Shown in pieces: positions 1 to 42,500 of a stretch of 64,000 bases of DNA. Under the pieces are notes generated by a model. The model had not been told where the DNA came from. It ran no database searches and was given only the letters and a program-made list of their open reading frames with translations. The stretch is from Ascaris suum. Lineage: Eukaryota > Nematoda > Chromadorea > Rhabditida > Ascarididae. The position numbers and the translations under genes were made by a program. The stretch is taken from assembly GCA_013433145.1 (NCBI GenBank), contig CM024185.1:1550001-1614000 (forward strand). Reading direction: 5' to 3'. The stretch's first letter is position 1, and each line of letters starts with the position of its first letter.

Positions 1-23
1 GATACTAAAATTTAATCGCTAAC

Positions 24-2034
24 CGATTTTTCTCGAAGTTCTTATCGTCTTCCCATGCTGATTGTGCGCCAAGCGGAACGAAACCTTTCACTTCGTGCAC
101 AAATTCTTTACGAATACCTCGTACTCCTAATTCAGCTATACTGCATATCCATTGCTCAATGGGACTTGAGCTTCGATGAGCGGACGATGAAGTCTCCTGC
201 AAAAGAAATAAAATTGACGATGAATAAACATAAATATTCGATGTCCTCAAATAGAATATCGTGATTCCTTTTCTCATCTCTGGGAGGAAATTTTGTATTC
301 AAGAGGCTTTTCTTCGCAAGGGGGAATATCCCATTTAGTGATGGTTAAACAGTTATATCTCTTCGATGGGTGATTTTTGAACGGAAAACACGGACTAAAT
401 TTAGTACGGTTGTCAGTTAGTACCATGTGCAGTGAAACATCTCCCCATAGACCTTAAATTGCCAAACAAAGCTAAATAAACCAGCTGTTGGAACACTCTA
501 TCCTTCACTCCCTCCCCATCTCCTCCCTCCACACCCCACCAAGGTATAGATCAACTCTGCGTCGAAAAGTTTCTTCACTATAATAAAAAGTGAATGCTTA
601 TCGCAGCGATTTTGCGATCGGTGTAACATAAACAAGTCGTTTAACGCATACCGAGGATCGCTTGTGGACAAATTTCTTCCCGATAGGAACGCGAGGTTCA
701 GCAGCGGCCATCCTTCTCAGTTGCGTCCTTGCATCCACGGTCACTTTTTTACGGCCGCCTACTTTCCTAGTCGAATTTCCCCGTCCCTCTATCTCCACCG
801 AACACTGCGCACGAGTCATCACGCGGCGCTTTAATAAGAACAGTGATAGTAATAGTAATTAAAGCAAAATAATAAAGTGATAAAAAATACTAATAATTAT
901 AATTACGCTTGTTTTCTTCCAATAGTTGGTAAAAGAATGATGTCCATGAGAAGCACCCAAAGTATCGAAGTATGCCAAACATCCAAAGTAAAAGTACAGA
1001 TATAAAGTAGAGGTTAATTATTCAAAAAAAAGTTATTATAATACTTGTTAAACGAAGACTTGATAATGATTAGTGGTTAGCGAATGAAAGTCTCAACAAC
1101 CACCTGACAGGCTAAAAGCGTGGAGAAAAATTCCACAACCGAAATTCTCATAAACTTTTCTTTATCGTACAAAATTTATTGCTAGCCAAGCGATGAAATT
1201 ATCCCTCATTGAGCGTGATCTATTTAATATCAGCGTTAAGTTTGCTGCCGACAATTTCACTAAAACCTTATTTGAATATTTTCTAGTCAATTCATTAAGC
1301 CTTGAAGTTCAGCAACTCAAAAATTCTTTTTTTTTTGAAAATTATTTCATAATTAAGCAATTATAATAATTTTATTGTTCGCTTATTGATGTTGATTGGA
1401 TATCAGATTCAGTTTAGAATGAACCAAAGAAATACAATGGAAGAGGGCTTCAATATGTTATCGATATATTGTCATGGTAGTGATAATACGAATAACTTTT
1501 CAAGAAAATTCGATGATGGACACTCAATGGTTCAATAATTATAAGTACTATGTAAGTTTCACTTGTGAACAGATAAATGCTTGCGTTAAACGAGCAATCT
1601 GGCAGCTCTTGCTTAACAAAGCATGGAAAGTTGCCAAGTTGCTTTGATCGTATCGCATCAAAACACTTAATGACTAAGGTATATCTACATAACTAAATTT
1701 TTAGCAATTGCTGAATAGTTTTTGCATAAAGACATATGCAATTCAATTGATTGCACAAAATAGGCGTTCATAAGAGTTTCGAGCGGCTCATAGAATTCCC
1801 TCAAAAGCATTGCTGGAAGTTTGTTAACTTGGAAATAGTAATAATCTAATAGTAACATAGTAATGATAGTGGAATAACAACATCGTTGAATATTTGCATG
1901 TAATTGTTTGATTGGTAAAATCTATTTCCACGATCAACTATCGTTCAGTGATTATCTCATATATAAGCACATATATCAGTAACACATATACCAATAGCTG
2001 TAAACATTCAAATTACCTTTGGTTTCGGTCCCAT
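24..2034 (-). CDS. Non-receptor protein tyrosine phosphatase, N-terminal part (runs off left edge)
   Basis: Seen: three minus-strand exons, 2034-2017 (MGPKPK), 828-652 (59 codons starting RRVMTR, ending FVHKRSS) and 196-24 (57 codons plus 2 nt, ending at the pTyr-loop NR). Donors are GTAATT, GTATGC and GTTAGC; acceptors are TTAAAG and TTTTGCAG; phases are 0, 0 and 2. The protein aligns residue for residue with the complete plus-strand paralog at 16003-25259, for example AELGVRGIRKEFV against AELGVRGVRKEFV. The exons with the WPD loop and the Cys nucleophile would lie left of base 1, so activity cannot be judged. Family knowledge: short cytosolic PTPs with a basic N-terminal tail are greatly expanded in nematodes and many are germline or sperm genes; that role is only inferred here. 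The start was chosen because both paralogs share this micro-exon with only third-position differences. Confidence 0.85.
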
Positions 2035-2708
2035 TTTCACTCTTGAATCGCCACTATTGTGTGCGAGAGGGAATTATTCGAACAGACCGGTTCGATACCT
2101 CAGCACAAATAAGAAATAAATATTCATTGGCAAATTAAAACTTTTTCACTTTGTGATGTAAAATTTTATGCAAATAAAATTTAATTTTTTCCATTATCTA
2201 TTAGGTAAATTTCTAAAAATATACGATGAAATACGTTAACATTACTTCTCGCCGATTACCGGTTATTCTAATTTTTCTTTAATTTTAAATCACACAATAA
2301 TGTGCTTAGTTTCTTCAACATATTAAACAGAACGTTCTCGGTTTCTGTAATTTATATTGAGGTAGTAACTACCTATCGTATAGCTGCAAAATTTCAGCTA
2401 ATAAAATTAAAAAAAAATTTGAATATAAATTAATCGAAATTAAATAAATAATTATAGATGCTAACAAAGTATTGCTTGCATGGTGATGATTATTCATAGA
2501 TAAGCTTTATCAAGTAAAGTGTTGAAAATAGGAAAGCAATTAAAAACATAACGATGAAATAAACATTCATAAATAAATAGAAACAATCGAATTATATCGT
2601 ATGATGCATCAAAAACAATCATAAATACATACATATTATTGATTTATACATACTTCGTAAATATTGTTTGTGCTAACTTATCTCTTATCATTTGATTATC
2701 ACAATTTA

Positions 2709-3027
2709 TCAAAATGGAACAATCTCGATTTTAATATATATCAGTTCAAGGCGGTGAATTAGATAATGCGAGCAAATGACAACAATTAATTGAAGATATA
2801 CATATTTATTACAGCTGCCATTTCTACTATCTCCATACCACTCGATCACCTTCTTTTTAGGATCGCATTGAGCGGTTGCTTGCAATCTCTTGTCCCTCGC
2901 TAACATTTTTGCCTTCCACGGCTCCTCAAGAGCCGTTTCCGTAAATTGTTTCGTGACCTCGAGGTTCTGTCCGCAAGCGATGTCGACGGATCAGAAGATG
3001 ACCATCATGGCGAAATTTTAGCAAAAT
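2709..3027. other. Intergenic stretch with overlapping open frames on both strands
   Basis: The minus strand is open from about 2975 down to 2709 with a protein-like stretch (EEPWKAKMLARDKRLQ, then CDPKKKVIEWYGD). The plus strand over 2910-3027 is also open and ends RKLFRDLEVLSASDVDG..., stopping next to an AATAAA. Base composition is less AT-rich than its surroundings. A minus-strand acceptor-like AG sits at 2955. I could not tie either frame to the neighbouring genes: the PTP start lies at 2034 and the cysteine-rich gene ends at 3193. It may be an exon of a small unrecognised gene or a coding relic. Confidence 0.3.
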
Positions 3028-3192
3028 AAAGTAACGAACCTCGAGCATTGTTCAAAGAAAACAAGAAATTGAGTGATATATTGATGGTGGTAATATTACA
3101 ATATTTATTAGATCAAAGTTTTTGTTCGAATATTATTGAATAATATTCAAAATCAAAAGAAAATTTAAAAAAAAACACTTTTGTTAGAAAAT

Positions 3193-14067
<10,875 letters not shown>

Positions 14068-16002
14068 TGTTAACGAATGGACTTTGTGACAGCTGACCCG
14101 GACAGTAGTCGGTTGACGAATGCAGTTGTGGGTTAACTTGTAAAGATGCTCACCCACTTTGTGAACCGCCCCACGTTATTGAGATGAGAGGATATGTAAA
14201 ACGTTATGTAATTTGGGCAATATGATTTTCTCGTCACAAATATATATACACTCATTGTGAGGCTTTCATAACAAGGAACCAATAACGCCAACTATAAGTA
14301 CCTATTGAATTGGGTAAACACTAGACATCTTCAATTATTTCGACTCAATGTGAAGTTATATCGCTAAGATTATTTCCTTTAGCACGAGCGCAAGCAAATA
14401 TTATAGTTTTTTTTTAGTGCAATCAACGCTAAAATATTCTAATAATTCAATTTTAATGCAATGGCCAATAAATAGTACTTTATTGATCATAGTTTTAACA
14501 GTGAATCGATAGTATCGAAAAATTGGAAAATGAATTTCCCATTGAAGAGATTGGGAAATTGGGAAGTTGGGAATGTTTTGTCGGGAAGTTGAGGAGAGAA
14601 AAAATTCGGGGAAAAGTTGGGAAAGAATTGAAAATTTGAGTAAAACTGAAAAAAAAATTTATAACGCTCTCAATCGTCAAGTTCAAAAATTTCCGTTTTT
14701 ATGCCGGAAATACTCATAATGTTCATTGGCAAGTTTTTTATTGAAAAATGAGAAGAAACAAAAGCAAAAATGATGCTGAAAAATAAATATAAGTTTTTCA
14801 AGAGTTTTTGCAAAGTTGTTTCGCCAATAATGCTGACGTTGTGTCTGTACGTATATGTGTTTATATGTGTATGTATGAGTGCATCTAGCAGCAGTTTCAG
14901 CTCATCAGTCTAGTACTTTCAGCTTTCGAAACGCTGAAGTAAGACTTGAGAAATTTATTCAGTATAATGCGCATATTAAGTTAATTTTATATGCGATCTT
15001 TGACGTTGATAACGCTGATAACGCTGATAAAACAATTTCTCAGAGAATCATAAAATTTTATATACAACAGCATCACAAGACGATAAGAAGCACATACTGA
15101 TTAGCAAGCAAGATCGCAGCCTATTTAGATCTACGGCTATGGCCATTACGGCAAGTCATAACCACATGAGGAGAGATCAATATCAAGAATATCAGCAGAA
15201 CAACTTATTACACAAATTGAAGATCACCACGATCACTGTAATCACAAGAACTCGCTTGATCATAATAGATAATCGTTAACTACATATACTCTTAGTCTCA
15301 ACGTTGAGGTGTTATCGATAGATATAGACTCCATAATAGTCGGAATTGATATAATAATTGGATAAGGAAGTTGAAATATGAAATCGAACCATAGGCGAAA
15401 GCTTCTCAATCCATCACGATGTATGGCACAGAAATGTTCAGATCCCATTTAACTTGACAGCTGAGCGTATTTTTGGGTGCTCAGATATCGAAGTGATATA
15501 AAAGTCAAATTTGTGCGCTTAAGGTTCTTCGAGATGGTCCAAGTCTTACAGTGGATCATCGTCTTCAGCGCCCGCAAGCAACAACCTCTGCATCCCATTG
15601 CAAGATTACCCACTGGTCACTATATCATAAAGTGGCTGCTATTCAGGAGATAACCCTCTAAACCACACACACAAGTGGTCATCAAAAACGTTGTGAAGAA
15701 ATAAGATTATCATGACATTTAATATAGAATTTTCGAATATCTTTTCCGTAATTATTCACAAGATCCATAACGTCGTATTATTAATCTACTAATTTGCATA
15801 ATCGATTTCGCATGATAATTCCTAAGAATTCAAATATGCTAATTTTTGTACAATTTGAATTTTCCATAGCATTGAAGTTTTCTTATAAAAGGGATTGTGC
15901 GAGTTTATAATGCTCATTTCATATTTGTGTGTTCGTCTCGAGAGTGGGAATTTTGAAAGGTCGTTCTCATCGTGTGTAACTATCGATTCAAGTCTGACAA
16001 CT
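14068..16002. promoter_or_regulatory. Shared upstream region of two divergent genes
   Basis: About 1.9 kb separates the start of the minus-strand surface-protein gene from the start of the plus-strand phosphatase gene. No exon could be supported in it. A TATA-box-like TATAAAAG lies at 15884-15891, 112 bases before the phosphatase ATG, at a distance that would suit a core promoter plus a short 5' UTR. Whether the two genes share control elements cannot be told from the sequence. Confidence 0.4.
15884..15891 (+). promoter_or_regulatory. Possible TATA box of the plus-strand phosphatase gene
   Basis: TATAAAAG stands in front of a G-rich stretch, 112 bases upstream of the ATG at 16003. No equivalent was obvious upstream of the minus-strand paralog. 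In AT-rich DNA such matches also arise by chance. Confidence 0.3.
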
Positions 16003-25259
<9,257 letters not shown>

Positions 25260-26508
25260 TGATTCAATTTCTTATTTGAATATAATGTATGTAAAATAAA
25301 TGATAAATAAATAAAGCGATAAAATTTTCAATGAAAAATTTCTTTTCATTTTTTTTTTCATCCTTTCAGATGTGGAATATTTTATAGAATTTAAATTTTC
25401 AAGAATAAAGAGAAAATATTGGAAAATTTTTTGAAGAAGAAATTCATTTTCTTCTATTTCAAAAATTTTTATCTCATTCAATGAAGTTAATTCATCAAAT
25501 GTAGCGATTTATTGCAGTTGAAACCTCTTACTGCTATGAATATATTATAATAAGATAAAATAATGCTAAAATTGAAAATAACATTGATGGGAAATTCTTA
25601 AAGACGTCAAAAGACATAAATGCAATATTATTGAAGCGAAAAATGTATAGGTTACATTATCGATTTTCCTTATTAGCGATATCTAGGGGATTTTCTTTCC
25701 CATATTTGGCAAGTTGAAAATTGGTGCATATTCCGAAAAGTTAACGTCTCAACCCGAATGAAATTCTCATTTAAATAAAACTTCAAATTTGTTCGCTTCC
25801 AACTTTTAAAGGAGAGATTGTTTATAAGATATTTGAAGGAAGAGACTTATCACGTTTACTCTTTTACTACGATGATACAATGAAGAAATATTATATGCAA
25901 ATAATACTTCTCATGAATAAATTGTTGTATAAAACGTTTTATGCCTACCACTATTATAATCTCCCTCCTCTCCGAAAAAAAAAACCTCCCTCTATAAAGG
26001 CCCAATATTCTATTTTGCAAAAATTCTTAGCCGTTAGATTCGCATCGAATTGTTAAGAAATTTGCTATGAATTGTTTGCAAAGTTTGATTTTATACGACT
26101 GCAAAATGATGATCAACATTAAAATCTACTAAAATATAGTCTTTGAAAGTTTATTAATAAAATGAAGAGAATAATGAAAAATTTTGCAATATTTTATTCT
26201 AATGAAAAAAATTTAACAGAAGAAGAAAAAAAAATTATAGGCGAATTGCATAGTTAATGTCCCAATAATACACAAATACACTGTTTTATCATATAGACGA
26301 TTACACCCGAATTATTTTGTTTAAAAATTTTAATAAAAATTTTCCACATTTTCATAAAATTGAAGAAAATTGTGAAAATAAGACGAAAGTGAAAATAAAA
26401 TAAACTTGGAAATATGTTTTTTTTAAAGAACAATTTAAGCAATAACAAAATTTGAATCCTAATTAGAAATTATTGCATATAGGATAGGTGACAATTAAAT
26501 CTATAGAA
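25260..26508. other. Intergenic, tail-to-tail
   Basis: About 1.25 kb between the 3' ends of the plus-strand phosphatase gene and the minus-strand dehydrogenase gene. It is AT-rich with AATAAA motifs just past the phosphatase stop (near 25297-25316). I see no exon here. Confidence 0.7.
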
Positions 26509-36561
<10,053 letters not shown>

Positions 36562-39500
36562 ATGGAACCGGAAGTTTCGAATGAAAAAGAAATGATAGAG
36601 GTAGGCTGGGCTGCTATACAGTGCTCAAAGCAAGCGCACCATTCAATTTCAAACAACTCCTCGATTCTTTTTGAAATACTAATGATGATATTGCTCGCTG
36701 CAGATGCTTAAATAAGTAAGCTAATGGTGAAAGTCGAAGAAAAAAAAAAGCCTTATATCACTCTTTCAGAATGTTACATTTTCTCAGCGATATATCACAA
36801 ATAGAATTGAAATTATTGCTCATTTTTAGTAAATCTTATAGGAATAAAACCTATTTCTATTATTGAAAAATTACGAAATATTGTAGGCAATTAAATGAAT
36901 TATCAATAGTAAAGGAGAAATAAAAAAGCTATAAGAGTAAAAGAAAATAAGGAAGAAAAACGCCAAACAAAATGCAACAAAAAAGTATTTAAGTATTAAA
37001 TATTTAAGTATTAAAGTATATAAACAAGTACATGAAAAATATTTATGAAAATGAATACTCGTGATGTTTAGCATTCAATTTTTCAGCAGATCATAGCAGA
37101 TGAATGCATTGCTAGAGACACTTCATTATCATCCACGTAGCAATACACCATGGAAACTAAGAAAATTGAGAAATTCAATGATTCGACCAATAAGAGGCAG
37201 AAATTTGTTAGTGATGAATATTTCTATCCGTAACGCGTTGACATATCGGTTGTTTCCACTAGAAACGATGATAAAAATAGTGATGAGTAAAGAAAAGAGG
37301 GAATTTATTGCTCTAGTAATGATAATTAGTTGTATCAATTCTTTTAATTCTTCTTTCTCTCTTTTTTTTTCTCTCTCTCTCTTTCTCTTTCTAAAACAAT
37401 CACGATTAAGTTCAAAGCGCAAATATCATCGATAGAAGCGTCGGCTACGTGAAATACTCACATCATAATGTACAATCGATTTCAATACGAGAGCAAATGC
37501 TTCACAAATGAGCATATGAAGCACTGAACATTATATGAGACTCAAATTGTATTTGTAATGTTGTCATTGTTTGGATTCACAGCGAAACTCATTGCAACTT
37601 CTTGTCGACTTTGCCACAAATGATTCATTCCCTCAAATTCGGTGACGGTTCGTAATGATTCACTCATTAAATCAACATTATTTGTTAATTTCTCGAAACA
37701 AAAAATTCATTATAACGTCGATGGTTTCAATCCGTAAAATTTTCAATGAAAAGTCCGATCGATAATCTATAACAATCGATAAATCTTTAATAAAAACTTA
37801 AGCGAGATTTCTATTCAATTTAAATAACCATTACTAACATTCAACACAATAGCCTCTAATCGATTTATTTGCCTATGATTATTTCGTTATTTTATTATTA
37901 TTTGTTATCTTTTATAGCAGATAGTCGGGCTCTTCTTTTTTTATTCAATGTCTTTCTTTTTCATTCTTTCATTGCTTGAATGTTTGAATGACAAATAATG
38001 CTCACAAACGCTTGCAAATGCACGTCACTATTCAACATCTGTTATAGCAAAAAAAAATCTGTGCAGCTGCATACACGATTTTTTTTGAGAGAGAGAGGGT
38101 AGGCTAGTATATGCGGCAACCTTGTATTCATTGAAATACTTTTTTAATGATACATGAATACAATGTATATTACTGATACAATATATGCTCCATGGAGTCT
38201 CTTGATAGCTAAAGACAAGTTATTCTTGATAAATTTACTCAACAAAAATAAAATTATAATTAAAAGTATAAAAAAAAATCAACAGATCGGAGTATTTTTG
38301 TAGAAAAGTCAACAATGATCAACCTAGAAAGAACGCTTATGAGCAATGATTGCGCACCTTGCAAATAAGGACAGGTAAAGTAAATGAATGGAATTGATTT
38401 AAAAAAAAAAAAAAAGAAAGCAAGTAAATTGACGAGTTTAACGTATAGGCGGCGAATCGATAACGAATGAACGGTTTCGAAAAGTTTGTGTCATTTCAAA
38501 TGGAAAACAAATTGGATGAATAGAAGAAATCAAAGAAAAATAAAAAATTTCAACTGATTTTGAGAGAAAAACCTCAATTATAATAGATTATGCTTTCTTT
38601 TCATCTAATGAATAGATTATGCTTTCTTTTCATTTGACTTTTATTTGAAGCATTAGTGCAAATTAGAAAAAATTGTTGAATAATAAGATATAATAAATTG
38701 TCAAGCAATATTTAAAGTACGTTCGTATAATGTTTTCAAATTCTTACAGCATATTTTTGAAGAGGTCGGAAAATTTTTCTGAAAATAACTTTAACAAATT
38801 TCTAAATAAACTCTCAAAATTTTGATAATCTCTAAAAATTGCCTTTAACGATATATCATCAAAAAACGATTGTTCATTGGCGAAAATTATGTTGCTATGA
38901 ATTTTTTGTTTCCCCCCCCCCCCCCCCCCCCCCAAAATGCTTCAACGTTTAAATGTTTCTCATATTGCTGGAATGCTTTCATAGTAAACATAGAAGGCTG
39001 TCAGTAAATAAAATTTATGATGCATTTTATTTTCACTCGTACTTTTCTTATGAAAATTTGAGAACGATCGAATTTCGTCTAATTTTTTTTTTTTTTTTGG
39101 TCCAAAATAATTCGAAAGTAATTTTACACATTTGAATGAACGATTTTTTTCTTCTCTTTTCTTTTTAATTCCCAAATATAATTTCATAAAAATATTGAAT
39201 TTCTTTATTATAAAGTGTTGCTAAAAAGGTGAATTTGTTAGGCATAAATAATTTACCATTTTTAGGCGTTTTTTAAATGTATTACCTCATATATCACCAT
39301 TTTTCGTTCAATTTTCACTTGATTTCTACATAAAGCCGGTGGGAGGTTTCACAGAGGCTCAACGAGGAATATTTGTTATCATGAATATACATTTCTTAAA
39401 TATTCATTATGCGTACCCAATTTAAAATTGCCAAATATCAAAAACGATCAATAAATTATTGAAATAAAATGAAACAAATTCAAAATCAGGTAAAATTCAA

Positions 39501-42500
39501 AAATTCAAACAAAAATGAATACCAGGTAATCGGGTGAATATTCAAGATACCGCAACTAAAATATGCAAAGCTAACGAGGAATATCTTCAAAAAATCAGAT
39601 TAAATCTAAAAAATTGCTATATAGTGTGGTGGCAATGAATGCTTACATGATGATGCAACAATATTTGATTATATTAGCTCATTGAATACAACCAATAAAT
39701 GCATTTAATGTGATGACGTTAATTGCACGCAGCAAAGAAAAAGAAACAACAGAAATTCGAAAAAATTGCATCAATGCAAATTGATTCATTTATTTTATAA
39801 GATTTTCTTAATTGTTTCAATTCTTATAGTTACATATGCAAATTTTTATGCAAAATTTGTGCAAACGAAATGGCAGAGTGCAAATTGCAATTTTACAACC
39901 TTAGGGCCAAGTTGCTTTTACAGTTATATTGCTTATATATTTGTATGTTGATAGTTTCTTTCAATTTGGTCAATCGTTAAATCTACAACTGCAATATTTT
40001 ATAAATATGCAGAATGATCTCTCCATCAACAGCCTAGTTGTTCCGGCAATTTTGAAATGAGTTATAAGTACTTTTAAGCATCGAAAAACTATCGTTTATT
40101 TTAGAATCGATCCTCTTGCATTTGACAGCTGTCTGGCAGCAAACAAATGTTTTTGTGTTGGAGGCAAATACACATGGTGGAGTAGATTAAGCTGTAAATG
40201 CTGTATGGTATGAAAATATGACTACACTTTGTAGCATGCTTTATTATTTATTTCTAAGTTGCAAAACCGGTTGGTCGGCTAGGCAGATTGCAGAAGCAGT
40301 CGTCGTGCCAGCTGTTACAGCCAATCTGACAACCTATGCAGTTGCTTTATGTAAAAATAGCATGAAGATGAGAAAAAAATAGTGACAAGTTAAAAATTTT
40401 CAGAGCCTTTTCAAAGCAGTAGACACATTATTTGCCTTTCTATTCCGCTCGCTTGACCAACCGGTTTCATAAATGATATAAAACAATAAAGTATTCCATG
40501 TTATCATTGCCTACATAAAGTATTGCCAGGTCGCTTAAAGAAACTCACAAAGATTCCTGTTTCTGTAATTCGACCGAGATAAAATGAGGTGATCAGTTGA
40601 GGATTTGTGAAATGTTATTCATATTTGAATATGTAAATTATTTTTCAAATTCGAGGAATCAACATGAATACAAATGGGGCAGGTCTTTATCACGGCTAGC
40701 TTATATACGCAAAATTATGTGCTCACAGCTTTAGTGATTTGCTGTTTGAAGGTATCATACAGCAAATAGATAGGCAATCACTTACCTATGTTGGCAGAAA
40801 TATAATATTTATGATCCGCTTTGTAAATCTAAATTTGCAAAAACCCTATGAAAATATTCGAATAAATCGTATTCAATAATCGAATGAAAATGGATGTATT
40901 GTTGTGAGATAATGTAATAAATTGAATTGATGAATGAAATTAATAATATGGAATGGAATTAAAAATTTTCTCTACGATTCATTGCTATAAAATTACAAAT
41001 AAATATGCAAATCAGCAAGCAAATTTAACAATAAACAACTTACATCTAAAGAGTGATAAAATACGAACTATTTAGAAATTCAAATGAAAAAATTTATATC
41101 TTGGCGCATCTTTAAAGTTATGATTACACAAAGACGCAATCTAATCGTTGTGATGGTTGCACAAATTGATGGCTAAATGACCTTGACGTGATTTACGTAT
41201 TATATTTTCATGGAAATGTAAAAATGTATCGGCTCATTGTTATATTTGAGTTGAAAGAAATTGATCTATCAAAGAAAAGAACTAACGATATTACCTATGC
41301 ATAGTTTTATTGTATTTCTTTTTAATAAAAAAAAGGAATATTTAAGCAGTTATATTACTTCTTCGTTGCCAATATTGAATTCTTGTTTTTTTTCTAGATT
41401 GTATTCGAATGAAAACGATGAGTTCCGATTCTAATTTCAATAAACATTTATTTCCGCTTCTATGAACGCTATTGTGTAGTTATGATAGTGAACAAGGCAC
41501 TAATGATTAAAAGCGAGTGCATCAAACTTGCACAGCTGCTAAGAAAAAATTGATATAAAGTTATGGATTTAAGGTTGAAAGGATTATGCAGACAATAAAA
41601 CGCACCAAGCGATTAGCGCAATATGTGTTTTTCCATTCTCTTCATTTGACCAACCACTCTCAAAAATTGCTAAGCAAAATTGTAACGCATAACGCTGTGT
41701 AAATTTTACCAGACCGATTGTCACCTTTTTTCCTCTCGTCGACAGAAAAATTTCCTTTTCCTTTGATTTGGGCTGAAGTGACAAGTGACAATCCGACTGG
41801 TGGAAAACGCCAGTAATTCGCACTATAATTAAATGCTATAGCTTCTTTCCAAGTTGATAGGTGAGCGAGCCTGAAATGTGCTACAATCGATTGGTCATTG
41901 TAAAGTATGAACTTCACCTAAATTCGCAACTCTGCCCTCGCTCGTTGCCGATATGAGAAAGCCGAATAGACAGATAAATGGGCGCATGAGTATGTTGGCA
42001 TGGATCGAATGTCCTAATAATGCACTTTTGCGTAGCAAATTTATGAAAGTAAATTGCCCCCCATAAAATGCAAATTATGCGTCACAAAAAAACAAATTTA
42101 GAAAATATCAACGATTTTCGAAATGAAGTAAAAATTTCATCTCGTATAAAAATTGAATATCAGAATTTTTTAATTCGTTTTTTATAAAATATTAAATGCA
42201 ATTCTCTAATTGCTAATTTAGAATCAACGAGGAATATGGCAACCACAAAAATTTTCATAATTTATTATGCAAATTTTCATATATTTTCAAATCGAACTTT
42301 ATGCATAAAAACTATTTGTGATCTATGCTAAATGATGGATTTTTAATTATTATTCTTTTTAGGCATATTCCCATTCATATAGTGTTTGACTCTCTTGGCT
42401 AGAATTTTTGTAATGTGTGAGAATATTGTTTTATGTAAATGAGGTAATAACTTCTCTTCGGAGATCGCAAGCATATCTGTGACTTCAAAGCTCATCATAG

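Noticed and set aside
5..277. Full 90-codon frame as a single exon
   Set aside because: Only 196-24 matches the paralog; the upstream part lies before a TTTTGCAG acceptor and is intron.
2080..2100. tRNA B-box-like GGTTCGATACC
   Set aside because: No matching A box or cloverleaf, and the last variable positions do not fit.
39340..39470. Exon-like frame after TTTCACAG
   Set aside because: The AACGAGGAATAT motif recurs at 39573 and 42228, which points to a dispersed repeat, and no donor fits the frame.
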